NCBI GenBank assembly: GCA_964036045.1 | Contig: OZ038392.1 | Coordinates: forward strand, 33,369,330 to 33,433,329 | Reading direction: 5' to 3' | Source of the DNA: Eutreptiella sp. 'Long Island Sound 2002' | Lineage: Eukaryota > Euglenozoa > Euglenophyceae > Eutreptiales > Eutreptiaceae | DNA length: 64,000 nt | Shown: positions 19,001 to 27,558 of the stretch, piece after piece | Position numbering within the stretch: the stretch's first letter is position 1 | Layout of the letters: every line of letters starts with the position of its first letter | Position numbers and translations under genes: made by a program | Notes under the pieces: model-generated | What the model was told of the DNA's origin: nothing | Seen by the model: only the letters and a program-made list of their open reading frames with translations | The model's database searches: none

Positions 19001-21171
19001 CATATCGTGGCCAGATTGGTCAGCGGTCTGCCGTTCGCAATGGGACCGTGCGGCGTCTTTTTCGGAAGGTTGATGAAGTCTGCAGAGTGTGCCTGGGGCA
19101 CGGGCACCCCACGGAGAATACTGTTGATCAAGCTCACGATCGCCGCAAACTGGGCATCCTCCAATTGTCCGAACAGCCGGTACTCCAGTAAGTCGTGGTA
19201 CGGCACAGTGGCCGCCGCCCGGCGGATGATGGCCCGCAGGTTTGCGGTGGTGGCGTTGGGTGGTGGGCCGAGCGGCCTTTCCTCCCATCCCGTGATGGTC
19301 CGGACGCGCGCGAGTGAGAGCGCCTCAAGAGGGGCAAGGTGCCTTTGGCGCAGCTGGTCCAACGCAACTGCGGCTTGTTGATGAAGAGGTACTGGGACGC
19401 CCACCACGTAGACCGGATCCGCTGGGGGTACGTAGCGCGCCCCCAACGTGCGGCGGTAGTCCACTTTGGTGGGTTGGCCAGGGGCAGCGGGTAGGGGCGC
19501 CAACCCTACATCCTTCTCCAGAAGGAGAACGTCCCAGGCCGCTCGGATGCGCTCTTTGAGGCGGGCGACCTCCACGAGGTGTGACGATTGGGACGCCCAA
19601 TCCGGGTAGGCGAGCGTGTAGCGTTGAAGGTTGGTGACGTGGACACGTACCGTCGACGGTACCGGCTGGCTGGGGACGGGGGGCCCGTAGGCAGCCGTAG
19701 CCGCGGTGTATAGCGCTGAGGTCACCTCGGTATAGCGTGGCTGCGCTGCGGGTGCGCCTGGGGGCGGCGCAGCGAGTTCGGCCCGAAAGGTGTCGTTGAG
19801 GGTGCGGAGCTGGCTGGCGAGGGGCTCTCGCGGGATGGGGAAGCGGCCCTTTTTCGAAGGGCATACCAATTGGGGCGCTGGCGGGAGGTCATGGAGGGTG
19901 GCAGTCACGGGTAGGTGGTCAGATGGGAAACTGGAATCGGAGCGCACCTCCGTGGTGTGGGCTGCCTCTGAAGGGGCGCGGAGGAAGATGTGGTCCAGGG
20001 CACCGGCGAAACCTTGCGGGCTCACCCACGTGGGGGCCTCCGCAAGGGGGCGTAGACGGCGCATCCCAAGGCGCGTGAGCGTGGGGAGGACGAGGTCACA
20101 GAGGGAGGCAGGGGAGACAGGGAGGTGCGAGACCCAGCGGCAGTTGGCGTTCAGGTCCCCTGTCAGGACAACCACTCTAGCCGGGGTGAGGAGGAGGTAC
20201 GGGTACACCCAATCCAGGACTTCTTGGAGTGTGTCGAGGTTCCCGTCGGCGGGGAGATACACGTTGGCGTGGCAGTGGGTCACGCCAGCCATGGTGAAGT
20301 GCGTGACGAGGGCTCGTCCCGACGGGTGGGCGCTGTGGCCGGTCACGACCAGGTCCGGGGTCCTGTAGAGGAGGGTGGCACATCCCCCAGCTATTCTTGC
20401 AGGCGCCTGGATGGTGTGGTACAGGGGGTGCACCCGTTGGATGATCTGGGGCCCCGCTTCTTGAACATGCAGGGTTAGCGGGTACTGGCACTCGCGCACC
20501 AGGACGTCCAGGGCGCGGAGCTTGGGTCGCAGGGACATCTGCACGTTGAGGGTCATCACGTCTGGGCGGGGCGACACGTGGCCGGTGGGGGGGGGGCCAG
20601 GGCAGGAGCTGGCGGCGGTGGAGTGCTGGGTTAGCTTGCGGTCCACGGCTGCGGGGAGGGCGCAAGGTAGGCCTCGCACCCACTTGCGGAGGTGCCGGTG
20701 GTGGTACGTGGCCGCCATCGCCAAGACACTGGCCCGGGTGAGGCCTGTGGCTGTGATGGAGACGCGGCTGTGTAGGGATTGTGGGAGGACCACGTGGTGA
20801 TGCTCGGGCAAGATGAAGGAGGTGGGTGGCAGGCCCTTGCGGCAGAGCTGCAACTGATGGGAGCCCGTCACCTGCACACAGTGCACGGCGCCCACTAACG
20901 ACAGAACGTTACGGGGCCAGGGGTCCGCCCCGCTGCACGCCCGGTAGTAGTGCACCCCCACCGGCAGGTGCAGGCACATTTCGAGGGCATAGGGGGGCGT
21001 GATGAACTGGGCAGTGCCCGAGGCCGGTACCGGTACCAGGCCCCACTCTCTGGGGGGGGAGCTGGGAGTGTATGCGCCCAGGTGCAGGTCCCGGACATGG
21101 GGGACGCCGTCGAGGTGGGAGTGGCGGAGCTGAGACACGGCGGCAGGGATGTCCTCGTTGCGCCCCGCCAT
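16060..21171 (-). CDS. Element B ORF2: endonuclease-RT-RNase H polyprotein
   Basis: 1703 codons starting at ATG 21171. An AP-type endonuclease occupies about 203-430: T-L-N-V, QEAG (E238), GDLNAN (338-343), GALDHIF (390-396) and SDHLP (417-421). The RT core is about 695-930: N-G-R-P-L, SDDVRHAYGSI (783-793), GTGQGCPVSG (842-851) and LMDD (884-887). RNase H is about 1215-1360 with D1225, E1267, D1297, H1339 and D1353. A CCHC finger lies at 1452-1467 (C-x2-C-x7-H-x3-C). A further region of about 235 residues closes the protein; it contains G-D-L-L-L-A-P-E-V-K-S near 1630-1640 and ends with L-D-S-L-G-R and L-W-A-I-H. The protein would nick the target and copy the element RNA. The first 200 residues are unassigned. 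It follows ORF1 after 8 bp in a different frame, so reinitiation after the ORF1 stop is a likely way of translation. Confidence 0.92.
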   Translation of the reverse strand: MAGRNEDIPAAVSQLRHSHLDGVPHVRDLHLGAYTPSSPPREWGLVPVPASGTAQFITPPYALEMCLHLPVGVHYYRACSGADPWPRNVLSLVGAVHCVQVTGSHQLQLCRKGLPPTSFILPEHHHVVLPQSLHSRVSITATGLTRASVLAMAATYHHRHLRKWVRGLPCALPAAVDRKLTQHSTAASSCPGPPPTGHVSPRPDVMTLNVQMSLRPKLRALDVLVRECQYPLTLHVQEAGPQIIQRVHPLYHTIQAPARIAGGCATLLYRTPDLVVTGHSAHPSGRALVTHFTMAGVTHCHANVYLPADGNLDTLQEVLDWVYPYLLLTPARVVVLTGDLNANCRWVSHLPVSPASLCDLVLPTLTRLGMRRLRPLAEAPTWVSPQGFAGALDHIFLRAPSEAAHTTEVRSDSSFPSDHLPVTATLHDLPPAPQLVCPSKKGRFPIPREPLASQLRTLNDTFRAELAAPPPGAPAAQPRYTEVTSALYTAATAAYGPPVPSQPVPSTVRVHVTNLQRYTLAYPDWASQSSHLVEVARLKERIRAAWDVLLLEKDVGLAPLPAAPGQPTKVDYRRTLGARYVPPADPVYVVGVPVPLHQQAAVALDQLRQRHLAPLEALSLARVRTITGWEERPLGPPPNATTANLRAIIRRAAATVPYHDLLEYRLFGQLEDAQFAAIVSLINSILRGVPVPQAHSADFINLPKKTPHGPIANGRPLTNLATIWKLTAALIKDHYQPRLVQNGILPPYQFGMSPHCSSVELLRVLHDVWWDRWRRRLEAWVLSDDVRHAYGSINHTTEYAVLTAAGISPADAATLQHHDRALEVHMGGADGRSPSSTRLGAGTGQGCPVSGMKYCIYGEVRGHEACRSVPPTDTPAGPLNRVLLMDDTQWLPGDRCHLPTLASGIERAGRLTNLHSDPTKTVLIGTDMRDGQVYFLNDTVYLNGHPVRCATSQDYVRVLGRHALPHLFHPVDSRRLFSGARAACRALRAPRLPAHYPLAMYTAKCHGTVNWFTSVRPPSYGALRVLDAMTASAMRATAGWTLSASAHFLREVPEGGVGIPPAPVVGFTNFFSVYIRHLNHPNSLVCRSTRHGLLTALWRFHPSQPCLTPELGLRCTAHPTDHDLFVALCHRCDIAIHLPPDSHLPHHTPHVLALSSPGLEVQDTHAWMLAGHRSTEDARRKGWPRASPRPTPPVGTVPPVRRCQAVTATVPAFSWLPENYGILHDASWCPKTRRCGGAVAVFCPVTLRYQVYPVPIPLRLDNAYTAELYTAWVALTAKGPSADPAIGFRSGAWHFADCKGYITAQEGRREPEDSLQGDLIRSCRDMAHGHAPPHHLYSHIAGTWLDTLLDRVDEAAGQAADNCPDAVGWLGPLQKPRVCFSHAGLQVHDAVPHARRALLASHHAFSASPPPQHLPDLNEYANIVSHGLITWGDHLTVTGIRLSLFPPRDTSCPLCTMPASGDHILSCPLDPLIRAHYHRWLAARLSQRCHAWRHCTPTAWGTLVLWGDEPFILAVDGSPAHHTVATYTVGRLGAISTPHRDALLHRGLRPARLRRLLCDVVLTTVLLHKRHAVPVLPLADYLSPLPRAPVNQSLANDPPPGWYHVANWAPTPGSGRWPAWDVLLGLWLSGDLLLAPEVKSAISTRNKRSPYRVLYVYNETNQMSPAVQREIELEAHDVIILDSLGRHGLAPHLPDRRRLWAIH

Positions 21172-21179
21172 GTCCCGGG

Positions 21180-24179
21180 TTACCGGTCCCGCGGACGCCG
21201 ACCGAAGTACGGCTGGTAGCGGTGGGGGTCGGCTGGGGGGCTCCAGGGCGGGGGAGCGTAGGGGTTGTGGGCCATGGCCACTCGGGGGTCGTGGGGGTCC
21301 CCCGAGTACGGGTAGGGCAGGAGGGGGGCTGCTGCATGGTGGTCGTGGCGGCTGGAGAGCGCTTGTGGCTCATCGCGGTACGCGCTGCGACGCCTCGGCG
21401 GCGGGCTGTCGCGGCGATGGCCTGGGCTGCGGCGGCGGGACGGGGACCGGTCCGAGCGGCGGGGGCTGTACCTGCGCTGATATTTGGAGTCTGGTTCTCC
21501 GTCCGATCCCGACGTTGCCGTAAGGTCCACCTGATCGTCAGGGTCCCGTGGACGGCGCTGCTTCCCGCGGCTTCCCCGATGAGTCTTCCGGGGCGGACGG
21601 TCTCGGTCTCGGTCAGGGTCAGGCACCCAGGGCGTAAACGGCTGTTTCTTCGATTCGGCCCACGTCACTCGCCAGCCGCGAGCCGTGTGTTGCCTCGTCA
21701 GTCGCATGCCGCGCTCGTACTCTGCTGGTCGGATTCCGACGATTGTGAACTTGGATGTATGGTTCAATTGTTCTTCAGTAATAGAGGAAAGGCCTGCACC
21801 AAATTTATCCCGAAGGATACCACCGAGGAGTCCTGCATCAACTTCACCGGACGGCGGATCGTCGACTTCTTGCCAGCCGACCCACAGGGCTTTCGAGTAG
21901 ACTTGCGGATCGATTTTTTGGGGTGTATACCCCTTCTTTTTCGCTGCGCCCTGTGCCTGGTTGGCGGCTGCTGCTTCTGATGGGGAGGTGGCTGGGCTGG
22001 CGGAAACCTGCTGGACTGCAGGGGGGTTGGAGAGGAAGGAGCGCAGGACTTCTGCGATGCCGGGCAGGCTGGGCGCGTGGCTGTGGACCCAGGCCCACTG
22101 CTCCCGGATCGGCGACTGCGGGAGGGTGTCGACCTTCGCGCCGTACTGGCGGAAGAGCTGGAGGTGGAGCGCATGCGCAACCTCGTCCTCACAGCCCTTG
22201 GGGATCCCCGGGATCCACTCCAGCAGGTCGGTCAGGGCGGCATCGGCAGGCGACGGCAGAGACGGCGGCGGCTGGGCGGTCGCGCCCGGTGCCCGAAAGG
22301 CAGAGACCGCCCTCGGCTTAGGGATCGGTTCCGGGACTGCGAACGACAGTTCGGGCGCACGCGCAGGGGCCTCCGGGACCGGCACGGCGCCTGGCGCGGC
22401 CATAGCCCTACGCAGGACGTCGGCCAACTCCTCGAGGTTGGGTGCCTGGGGCGAGGTGAGAACTGCTGCGGCGAGGATGACCGGCACGAGGACCAGGAAC
22501 TGCTGAGAGCCGGGGGGGGGCAGCTCGAACGAAGCCGGAACGGTACTGCGCACGGCGTTGGCGAATGCCGGCGGCGTGGACTGGAGGCCGTGGAGTCTGG
22601 TGGCGATGGACAGGAGGGGGGGTACCGACCTGATGAAGTTGTTGAGCCTGACGGCTTCGGTCTGCCGCTGTGCCGCGGCGCAACGCTGGGCCTGCTGCTG
22701 GGCATTATCCCGTTCGGTGCGCATCGCGTCCAGATCCCGCGTGAGGGACTCCAGGTCGCCCCGTGCCACGGCCAGCTCCCGTCGTTGGGCCTCATACTCG
22801 TCATGCAATTGAGCGTAGTCGGTGGAGTAGGCTGTGACATCCAGGTCCGGGACAAAAGGCTCCCCCACCTGGGAGGGGCTGGGGGGGGCCGACCCGACGG
22901 CCGGGGCCGGTGACTCCGGAGGCGTGGGGTCCGCGGCAGCCGGTGGTACCTGGGAGGCAGGCTCTGGGAGATTGAAAGAAAGCCTTGTCTGTTCGGGCAA
23001 CAGTGACGAAGGCGATGGCTCGGACCCTGAGGGGGTGGGCTTGCCCTGGGCCTTGTACAGGGCTGACGCGGGGGTGAACGCCGCCGTGGCGAACAGAGTG
23101 CCGGCGGGGCTGGGCGCCGCTTGCCCTTTGGTGAGGTAAGGTGCGTGGCTGGGCGGCGTGAGCGGGGGCGGGTTGGCGGTGTCGGCGATGCCGGCCTGCA
23201 GCAGGGCGAAAGTGGGGGCTGTGGCCCAGGAGTGCTCGCCAGCCTGCTCGATCTGATGCAGCAGCTCCACGCTGCGGATCGGCAAGATCGAGCACTCGAG
23301 CAGCGGCCGCAGCTGCTCGGGGGTCCACATGCCCTTGTTGGCGAGGGCGGGGGGTGTGGGAACGGGGGCTGGCGTGTACTGTCCTGTGAGGCAGACGGAG
23401 GAGGCCCACGCTAGGAGCCCGAACTTCAGCGGGACGAGGTCTGCTGTCGGGATGTGGGCTGCCTGCAGGACCGCATGCACGTCGTTGGGTAGCGCCCAAA
23501 AGGCCGCAACTACGTCTCGGGTGCGGAGGCGGTCCCAGGACGGTCTGAGGTGGGGGGCAAGGAACTGGCTGATGGGCTTGTGGATCTTGTGGGAGACCTT
23601 CTGGCTTTGGATGTCCGGAGGGCCGGCAGTGTCGACGGGTGGTGGCTGTTCGCGGGCTGTGTACAGGCCCTTGAAGACTTGGCTGCGGAGGCGTGACGCC
23701 GAAATTGGGGCATGGCTTGGGCTCCACCGTGTGACGAGAGCCGCTGTGAGGGCCTCAGGGTCCTTGGAGATATACTCCAGCAGTGGGCCCCCTTGTACCA
23801 GCGACAGGGGGACGTGTTCGATGACCTTCGTGTCAGACGGGCCTGCGGCGACCGTTACGGTGGCTGTGAGCAGGAGCCCCCGCGGCGTCCACACCCCCGT
23901 CACCGCTGTAATAGCCTGGATGTCGCCGGTGGCAGCCGTCCATCGCAGGGCATCACACAAGTCAGCCAGGGCGGGGTCGGTGGCCTGGATAGCCGTATCT
24001 GCCGCTTCCAGTGCGTCATCCTTCAGCATGTCCAGTTCTCGCAGCAGACGATCAGCATCGTCGGACTGGGCGATGTCCATCAGAAACATGGGGAACGGCC
24101 CCTGACGAATGGCGCCGCCTCGACCGGTGTCGGGGGCGGGAGAGGGGGTGTCCTGGGACGGTGTTGAGCGGTCTGACAT
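21180..24179 (-). CDS. Element B ORF1: Gag-like RNA-binding protein
   Basis: A 999-codon frame from ATG 24179 (the frame extends 14 codons further upstream without an ATG). No database family is obvious. Visible parts: a globular N-terminal half; a Pro/Ser/Ala-rich linker (about 335-445); a coiled coil about 460-515 with heptad-like Glu/Arg/Leu/Ala; a second Pro-rich linker; a possible RRM-like alpha/beta region about 765-845; and an Arg/Ser/Asp-rich tail (about 855-935). There is no CCHC knuckle, so RNA binding would rest on the alpha/beta region and the basic tail. By analogy with LINE ORF1 proteins it should coat element RNA and form multimers through the coiled coil. TAA stop at 21180-21182. 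Confidence 0.82.
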   Translation of the reverse strand: MSDRSTPSQDTPSPAPDTGRGGAIRQGPFPMFLMDIAQSDDADRLLRELDMLKDDALEAADTAIQATDPALADLCDALRWTAATGDIQAITAVTGVWTPRGLLLTATVTVAAGPSDTKVIEHVPLSLVQGGPLLEYISKDPEALTAALVTRWSPSHAPISASRLRSQVFKGLYTAREQPPPVDTAGPPDIQSQKVSHKIHKPISQFLAPHLRPSWDRLRTRDVVAAFWALPNDVHAVLQAAHIPTADLVPLKFGLLAWASSVCLTGQYTPAPVPTPPALANKGMWTPEQLRPLLECSILPIRSVELLHQIEQAGEHSWATAPTFALLQAGIADTANPPPLTPPSHAPYLTKGQAAPSPAGTLFATAAFTPASALYKAQGKPTPSGSEPSPSSLLPEQTRLSFNLPEPASQVPPAAADPTPPESPAPAVGSAPPSPSQVGEPFVPDLDVTAYSTDYAQLHDEYEAQRRELAVARGDLESLTRDLDAMRTERDNAQQQAQRCAAAQRQTEAVRLNNFIRSVPPLLSIATRLHGLQSTPPAFANAVRSTVPASFELPPPGSQQFLVLVPVILAAAVLTSPQAPNLEELADVLRRAMAAPGAVPVPEAPARAPELSFAVPEPIPKPRAVSAFRAPGATAQPPPSLPSPADAALTDLLEWIPGIPKGCEDEVAHALHLQLFRQYGAKVDTLPQSPIREQWAWVHSHAPSLPGIAEVLRSFLSNPPAVQQVSASPATSPSEAAAANQAQGAAKKKGYTPQKIDPQVYSKALWVGWQEVDDPPSGEVDAGLLGGILRDKFGAGLSSITEEQLNHTSKFTIVGIRPAEYERGMRLTRQHTARGWRVTWAESKKQPFTPWVPDPDRDRDRPPRKTHRGSRGKQRRPRDPDDQVDLTATSGSDGEPDSKYQRRYSPRRSDRSPSRRRSPGHRRDSPPPRRRSAYRDEPQALSSRHDHHAAAPLLPYPYSGDPHDPRVAMAHNPYAPPPWSPPADPHRYQPYFGRRPRDR

Positions 24180-24946
24180 GGTAGCTGTGGCGAGAAAAGA
24201 GCGGGTGGCCTGTGGCCGCAATATATTGGGGGGGGGGAGCAGATCGAGGTGTCGGCAAACGGAGGTGCACTGACATCATAGGCAGCCCCAGTCGGATGGG
24301 GCGCGCAGGAGTGAAACAAGGGGTACCACGAGTGTGGCCATAGTGTGACAAAACAAAGGGCATGGCGCGATGGCGCGGAGTAACATGGGGCCGCCTGGCG
24401 GACCGGGTCGGTGAGCGGGGGTCCCAGGACACACAGGACGGGGGTGCGAGGGGAGCACCGCGCTGGCGCGTGGTGCTGCAACCCTAGTGGCGCACGGGAG
24501 CGAGGGGCCCCACGTTGGGACGACGAATCGGACGACTGATGATACCCCTGCACAAGGCGTCACGCTTGAGCGGCGGATACGTCGAATGCAGTCCCCGTCG
24601 CGGCTCCCCGCGTAGCGGCCTGGAAGATTGCCACGGCGAGGTCGACGTCTTGCCAGAGACGAACGTATAACGACGTGCCCACTGTGAGCAGGAAACGGCT
24701 TGCAAGGGGGAGGGACGCACTTGAGGTGCGGCACTCAGCCCTTGGAGACACGGGACGAAGAGGGAGAGAGAGAGTGCACCATACGGGTGGAGTTGAGCGG
24801 AGAGGGGGCCACGATGGCAGAGCTGAGTCACGTGGTGGCACGACTATCACGACGATTCACGGCTGGTTTCGAGCGTGGCAGTGCGTGTAGGCAATCCGTC
24901 CTACAACTACCATCCTGAGGGTTTTTAGACTGGTGCCAGGTCACCA
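24180..24946 (-). promoter_or_regulatory. 5' leader of element B
   Basis: A 767-bp G/C-rich leader between the satellite and ORF1. An AATATATT stretch at 24220-24227 lies about 40 bp before the ORF1 start. LINE leaders usually carry an internal promoter, but I see no motif that proves one here. Confidence 0.45.
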
Positions 24947-26680
24947 GGGCAGTGGGCAGTGCAACTCCTGCAATGCACTGCCTCACTGCCTGGGGGCAGT
25001 GGGCAGTGGAACTCCTGCAATGCACTGCCCCCGTGCCTGGGGGCAGCGGGCAGTGCAACTCCTGCAATGCACTGCCTCACTGCCCTAGGGCAGTGGGCAG
25101 TGGAACTCCTGCAATGCACTGCCCCCCTGCCTGGGGGCAGTGGGCAGTGGAACTCCTGCAATGCACTTCCCCACTGCTTGGGGGTAGTGGACAGTGCAAC
25201 TCCTGCAATGCACTGCCTCACTGTCCCACAGCAGTGGGCAGTGGAACTCCTGCAATGCACTACCTCACTGCCCTGGGGCAGTGGGCAGTGGAACTCTTGC
25301 AATGCACTGCCTCACTGCCTGGGGGCAACGGACAGTGCAACCTCTGCAATGCACTGCCTCACTGCCCTGGGTCAGTGGGCAGCGCAACTCCTGCAATACA
25401 CTGCCGCACTGCCTGGGGGCAGTGGGCAGTGCAACTCCTGCAATGCAATGCCTCACTGCCTGGGGGCAGTGGGCAGTGCAACTCCAACTCCTGCCACGCA
25501 CTGCCTCACTGCCTGGGGGCAGTGGGCGGTGCAACTTCTACAATGCACGGCCTCACTGCCTGGGGGCAGTGGGCAGTGCAGCTCCTGCAATGCACTGCCT
25601 CAGTGCCCTGGGGGCAGTGGGAAGTGGAAGTCCCGCAATGCACTGCCTCACTGCCTGGGGGCAGTGGGCAGTGCAACTCCTGCAATGCACTGCCTCACTG
25701 CCTGGGGGCAGTGGGCAGTGGAACTCCTGCAATGCACCGCCTCAACGCCTGGGGGCAGTGGGCAGTGCAACTCCTGCAATGCACTGCCTCACTGCCCTGG
25801 GGGCAGTGGGCAGCGGAACTCCTGCAATGCACTGCCTCACTGCCTGGGGGCAGTGGGCAGTGGATCTCCTGCAATGCACTGCCTCACTGCCTGGGGGCAG
25901 TGGACAATGCAACTCCTGCAATGCACCGCCTCACTGCCCTGGGGCAGCGGGCAGTGCAACTCCTGCAATGCACTACCTCACTGCCTGGGGGCAGTGGGCA
26001 GTGGAACTCCTGCAATGCACTGCCCCACTGCCCTGGGGGCAGTGGGCAGTGCAACTCGTGCAATGCACCGCCTCACTGCCCTGGGGGCAGCGGGCAGTGG
26101 AACTCCTGCAATGCACTGCCCCACTGCCTGGGGGCAGCAGGCAGTGCAACTCCTGCAATACACTGCCGCACTCCCCTGGGGCAGTGGGCAGCGCAACTCC
26201 TGCAACGCACTGCCGCACTGGCTTGGGGGCAGTGGGCAGTGGACCTGGAAATACACTGCCGCACTGCCTGGGGGCAGTGAGCAGTGCAGCTCCTGCATTA
26301 CTCTGCCCCACTGCCTGGGGGCAGTGGACAGTGCAACTCCTGCAACGCACTGCCTCACTGTCTGGGGGCAGTGGGCAGCGGAACTCGTGCAATGCACTGC
26401 CTCACTGCCTGGGGGCAGTGGGCAGTGGAACTCCTGCAATGCACTGCCCCACTACCTGGGGGTATTGGGCAGTGCAACTTCTGCAATACACTGCCGCACC
26501 GCCTGGGGGCAGTGGGCAGCGCAACTCCTGCAATGCACTGCCTCACTGCCCTGGGGCAGTGGGCAGCGGAACTCCTGCAACGCACTGCCTCACTGCCTGG
26601 GAGCAGTGGGCAGTGCAACTCCTGCAATGCACTGCCTCACTGCCTGGGGGCAGTGGGCAGTGCAACTCCTGCAATGGGTG
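24947..26680. repeat. 47-bp hairpin minisatellite, block 2
   Basis: Continuation of the 11.4-15.5 kb array on the other side of element B, about 37 units, with the same hairpin-forming consensus and forward frames without stops. Occasional 48-bp units (CCCTGGGG variants) and units with a duplicated CTCCAA are present. Confidence 0.95.
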
Positions 26681-26689
26681 GTCGGAGTG

Positions 26690-27558
26690 TAGTGCCGGGC
26701 CTGTGGGGATGTACTACTGGGCGCACCGGCCTGGGGGGATGGGGAGTCCAACCCAGGGGGCGGTCGGGGCATCCTTCAGGGCCTATGGGGGGCCATCATC
26801 TTCGGAGAACCGGGCGCACCGGCCTGGGGGGGACGGGGAGTCCAGGCCAGGGGGTGGTCAGAGCCTCCTGCAGGGCCCATGGGGAGGCGTCATCTGCTAA
26901 TAACCGGGCGCACCGGCCTGGGGGGGACGGGGAGCCCAGCCCAGGGGGTGGTCGGAACCTCCTGCAAGGCCCATGGGGAGCCATCATCTTCCAATAACCA
27001 GGCGCACCGGCCTGGGGGGGACGGGGAGTCCAGCCCAGGGGGTGGTCGGAGCCTCCTGCCAGGGCCAATGGGGGGCCATCTTCTTCAGAGAACCGGGCGC
27101 ACCGGCCCGGGGGGGACGGGGAGTCCTGCCCAGGGGGTGTTCGGATCCTCCTGCCAGGGCAATGGGGGGCCATCTTCTTCAGAGAACCGGGCGCACCGGC
27201 CCGGGGGGGACGGGGAGTCCTGCCCAGGGGGTGTTCGGAGTCTCCTGCAAGGCCAGTGGGGGGCCATCTTCTTCAGAGAACCGGGCGCACCGGCCCGGGG
27301 GGGACGGGGAGTCCTGCCCAGGGGGTGTTCGGATCCTCCTGCCAGGGCAATGGGGGGCCATCTTCTTCAGAGAACCGGGCGCACCGGACCGGGGGGGACG
27401 GGGAGTCCTGCCCAGGGGGTGTTCGGAGTCTCCTGCCAGGCCAATGGGGGGCCATCTTCTTCAAAGAACCGGGCGCACCGGCCCGGGGGGGACGGGGAGT
27501 CCTGCCCAGGGGGTGTTCGGAGTCTCCTGCAAGGCCAGTGGGGGGCCATCTTCTTCGG
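26690..27558. repeat. 94-bp tandem repeat, block 1
   Basis: About nine units with an exact 94-bp period, recognisable by AGAACCGGGCGCACCGGCC, GGGGACGGGGAGTCC and TGGGGGGCCATC. The period is twice 47, although the sequence differs from the minisatellite. Non-coding G/C-rich repeat with open frames as a side effect. Confidence 0.92.

Larger units (their letters stand above)
15469..24946 (-). mobile_element. Apparently intact non-LTR retrotransposon B
   Basis: A minus-strand element of 9478 bp inserted inside the 47-bp minisatellite. Order from its 5' end: leader (24946-24180), ORF1 (24179-21180), an 8-bp gap, ORF2 (21171-16060), 3' untranslated region (16059-15488) and a terminal (TCC)n tail on the element strand (plus-strand AGG repeats at 15469-15487). 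GGGCAGTGG at 15460-15468 and 24947-24955 flanks it and fits a 9-bp target-site duplication, although the same word is part of the satellite unit. Both ORFs are open with catalytic residues present, which suggests a recent insertion. The domain order (AP-type endonuclease, RT, RNase H, CCHC) fits I/L1-like or Dualen-like elements. Confidence 0.88.
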
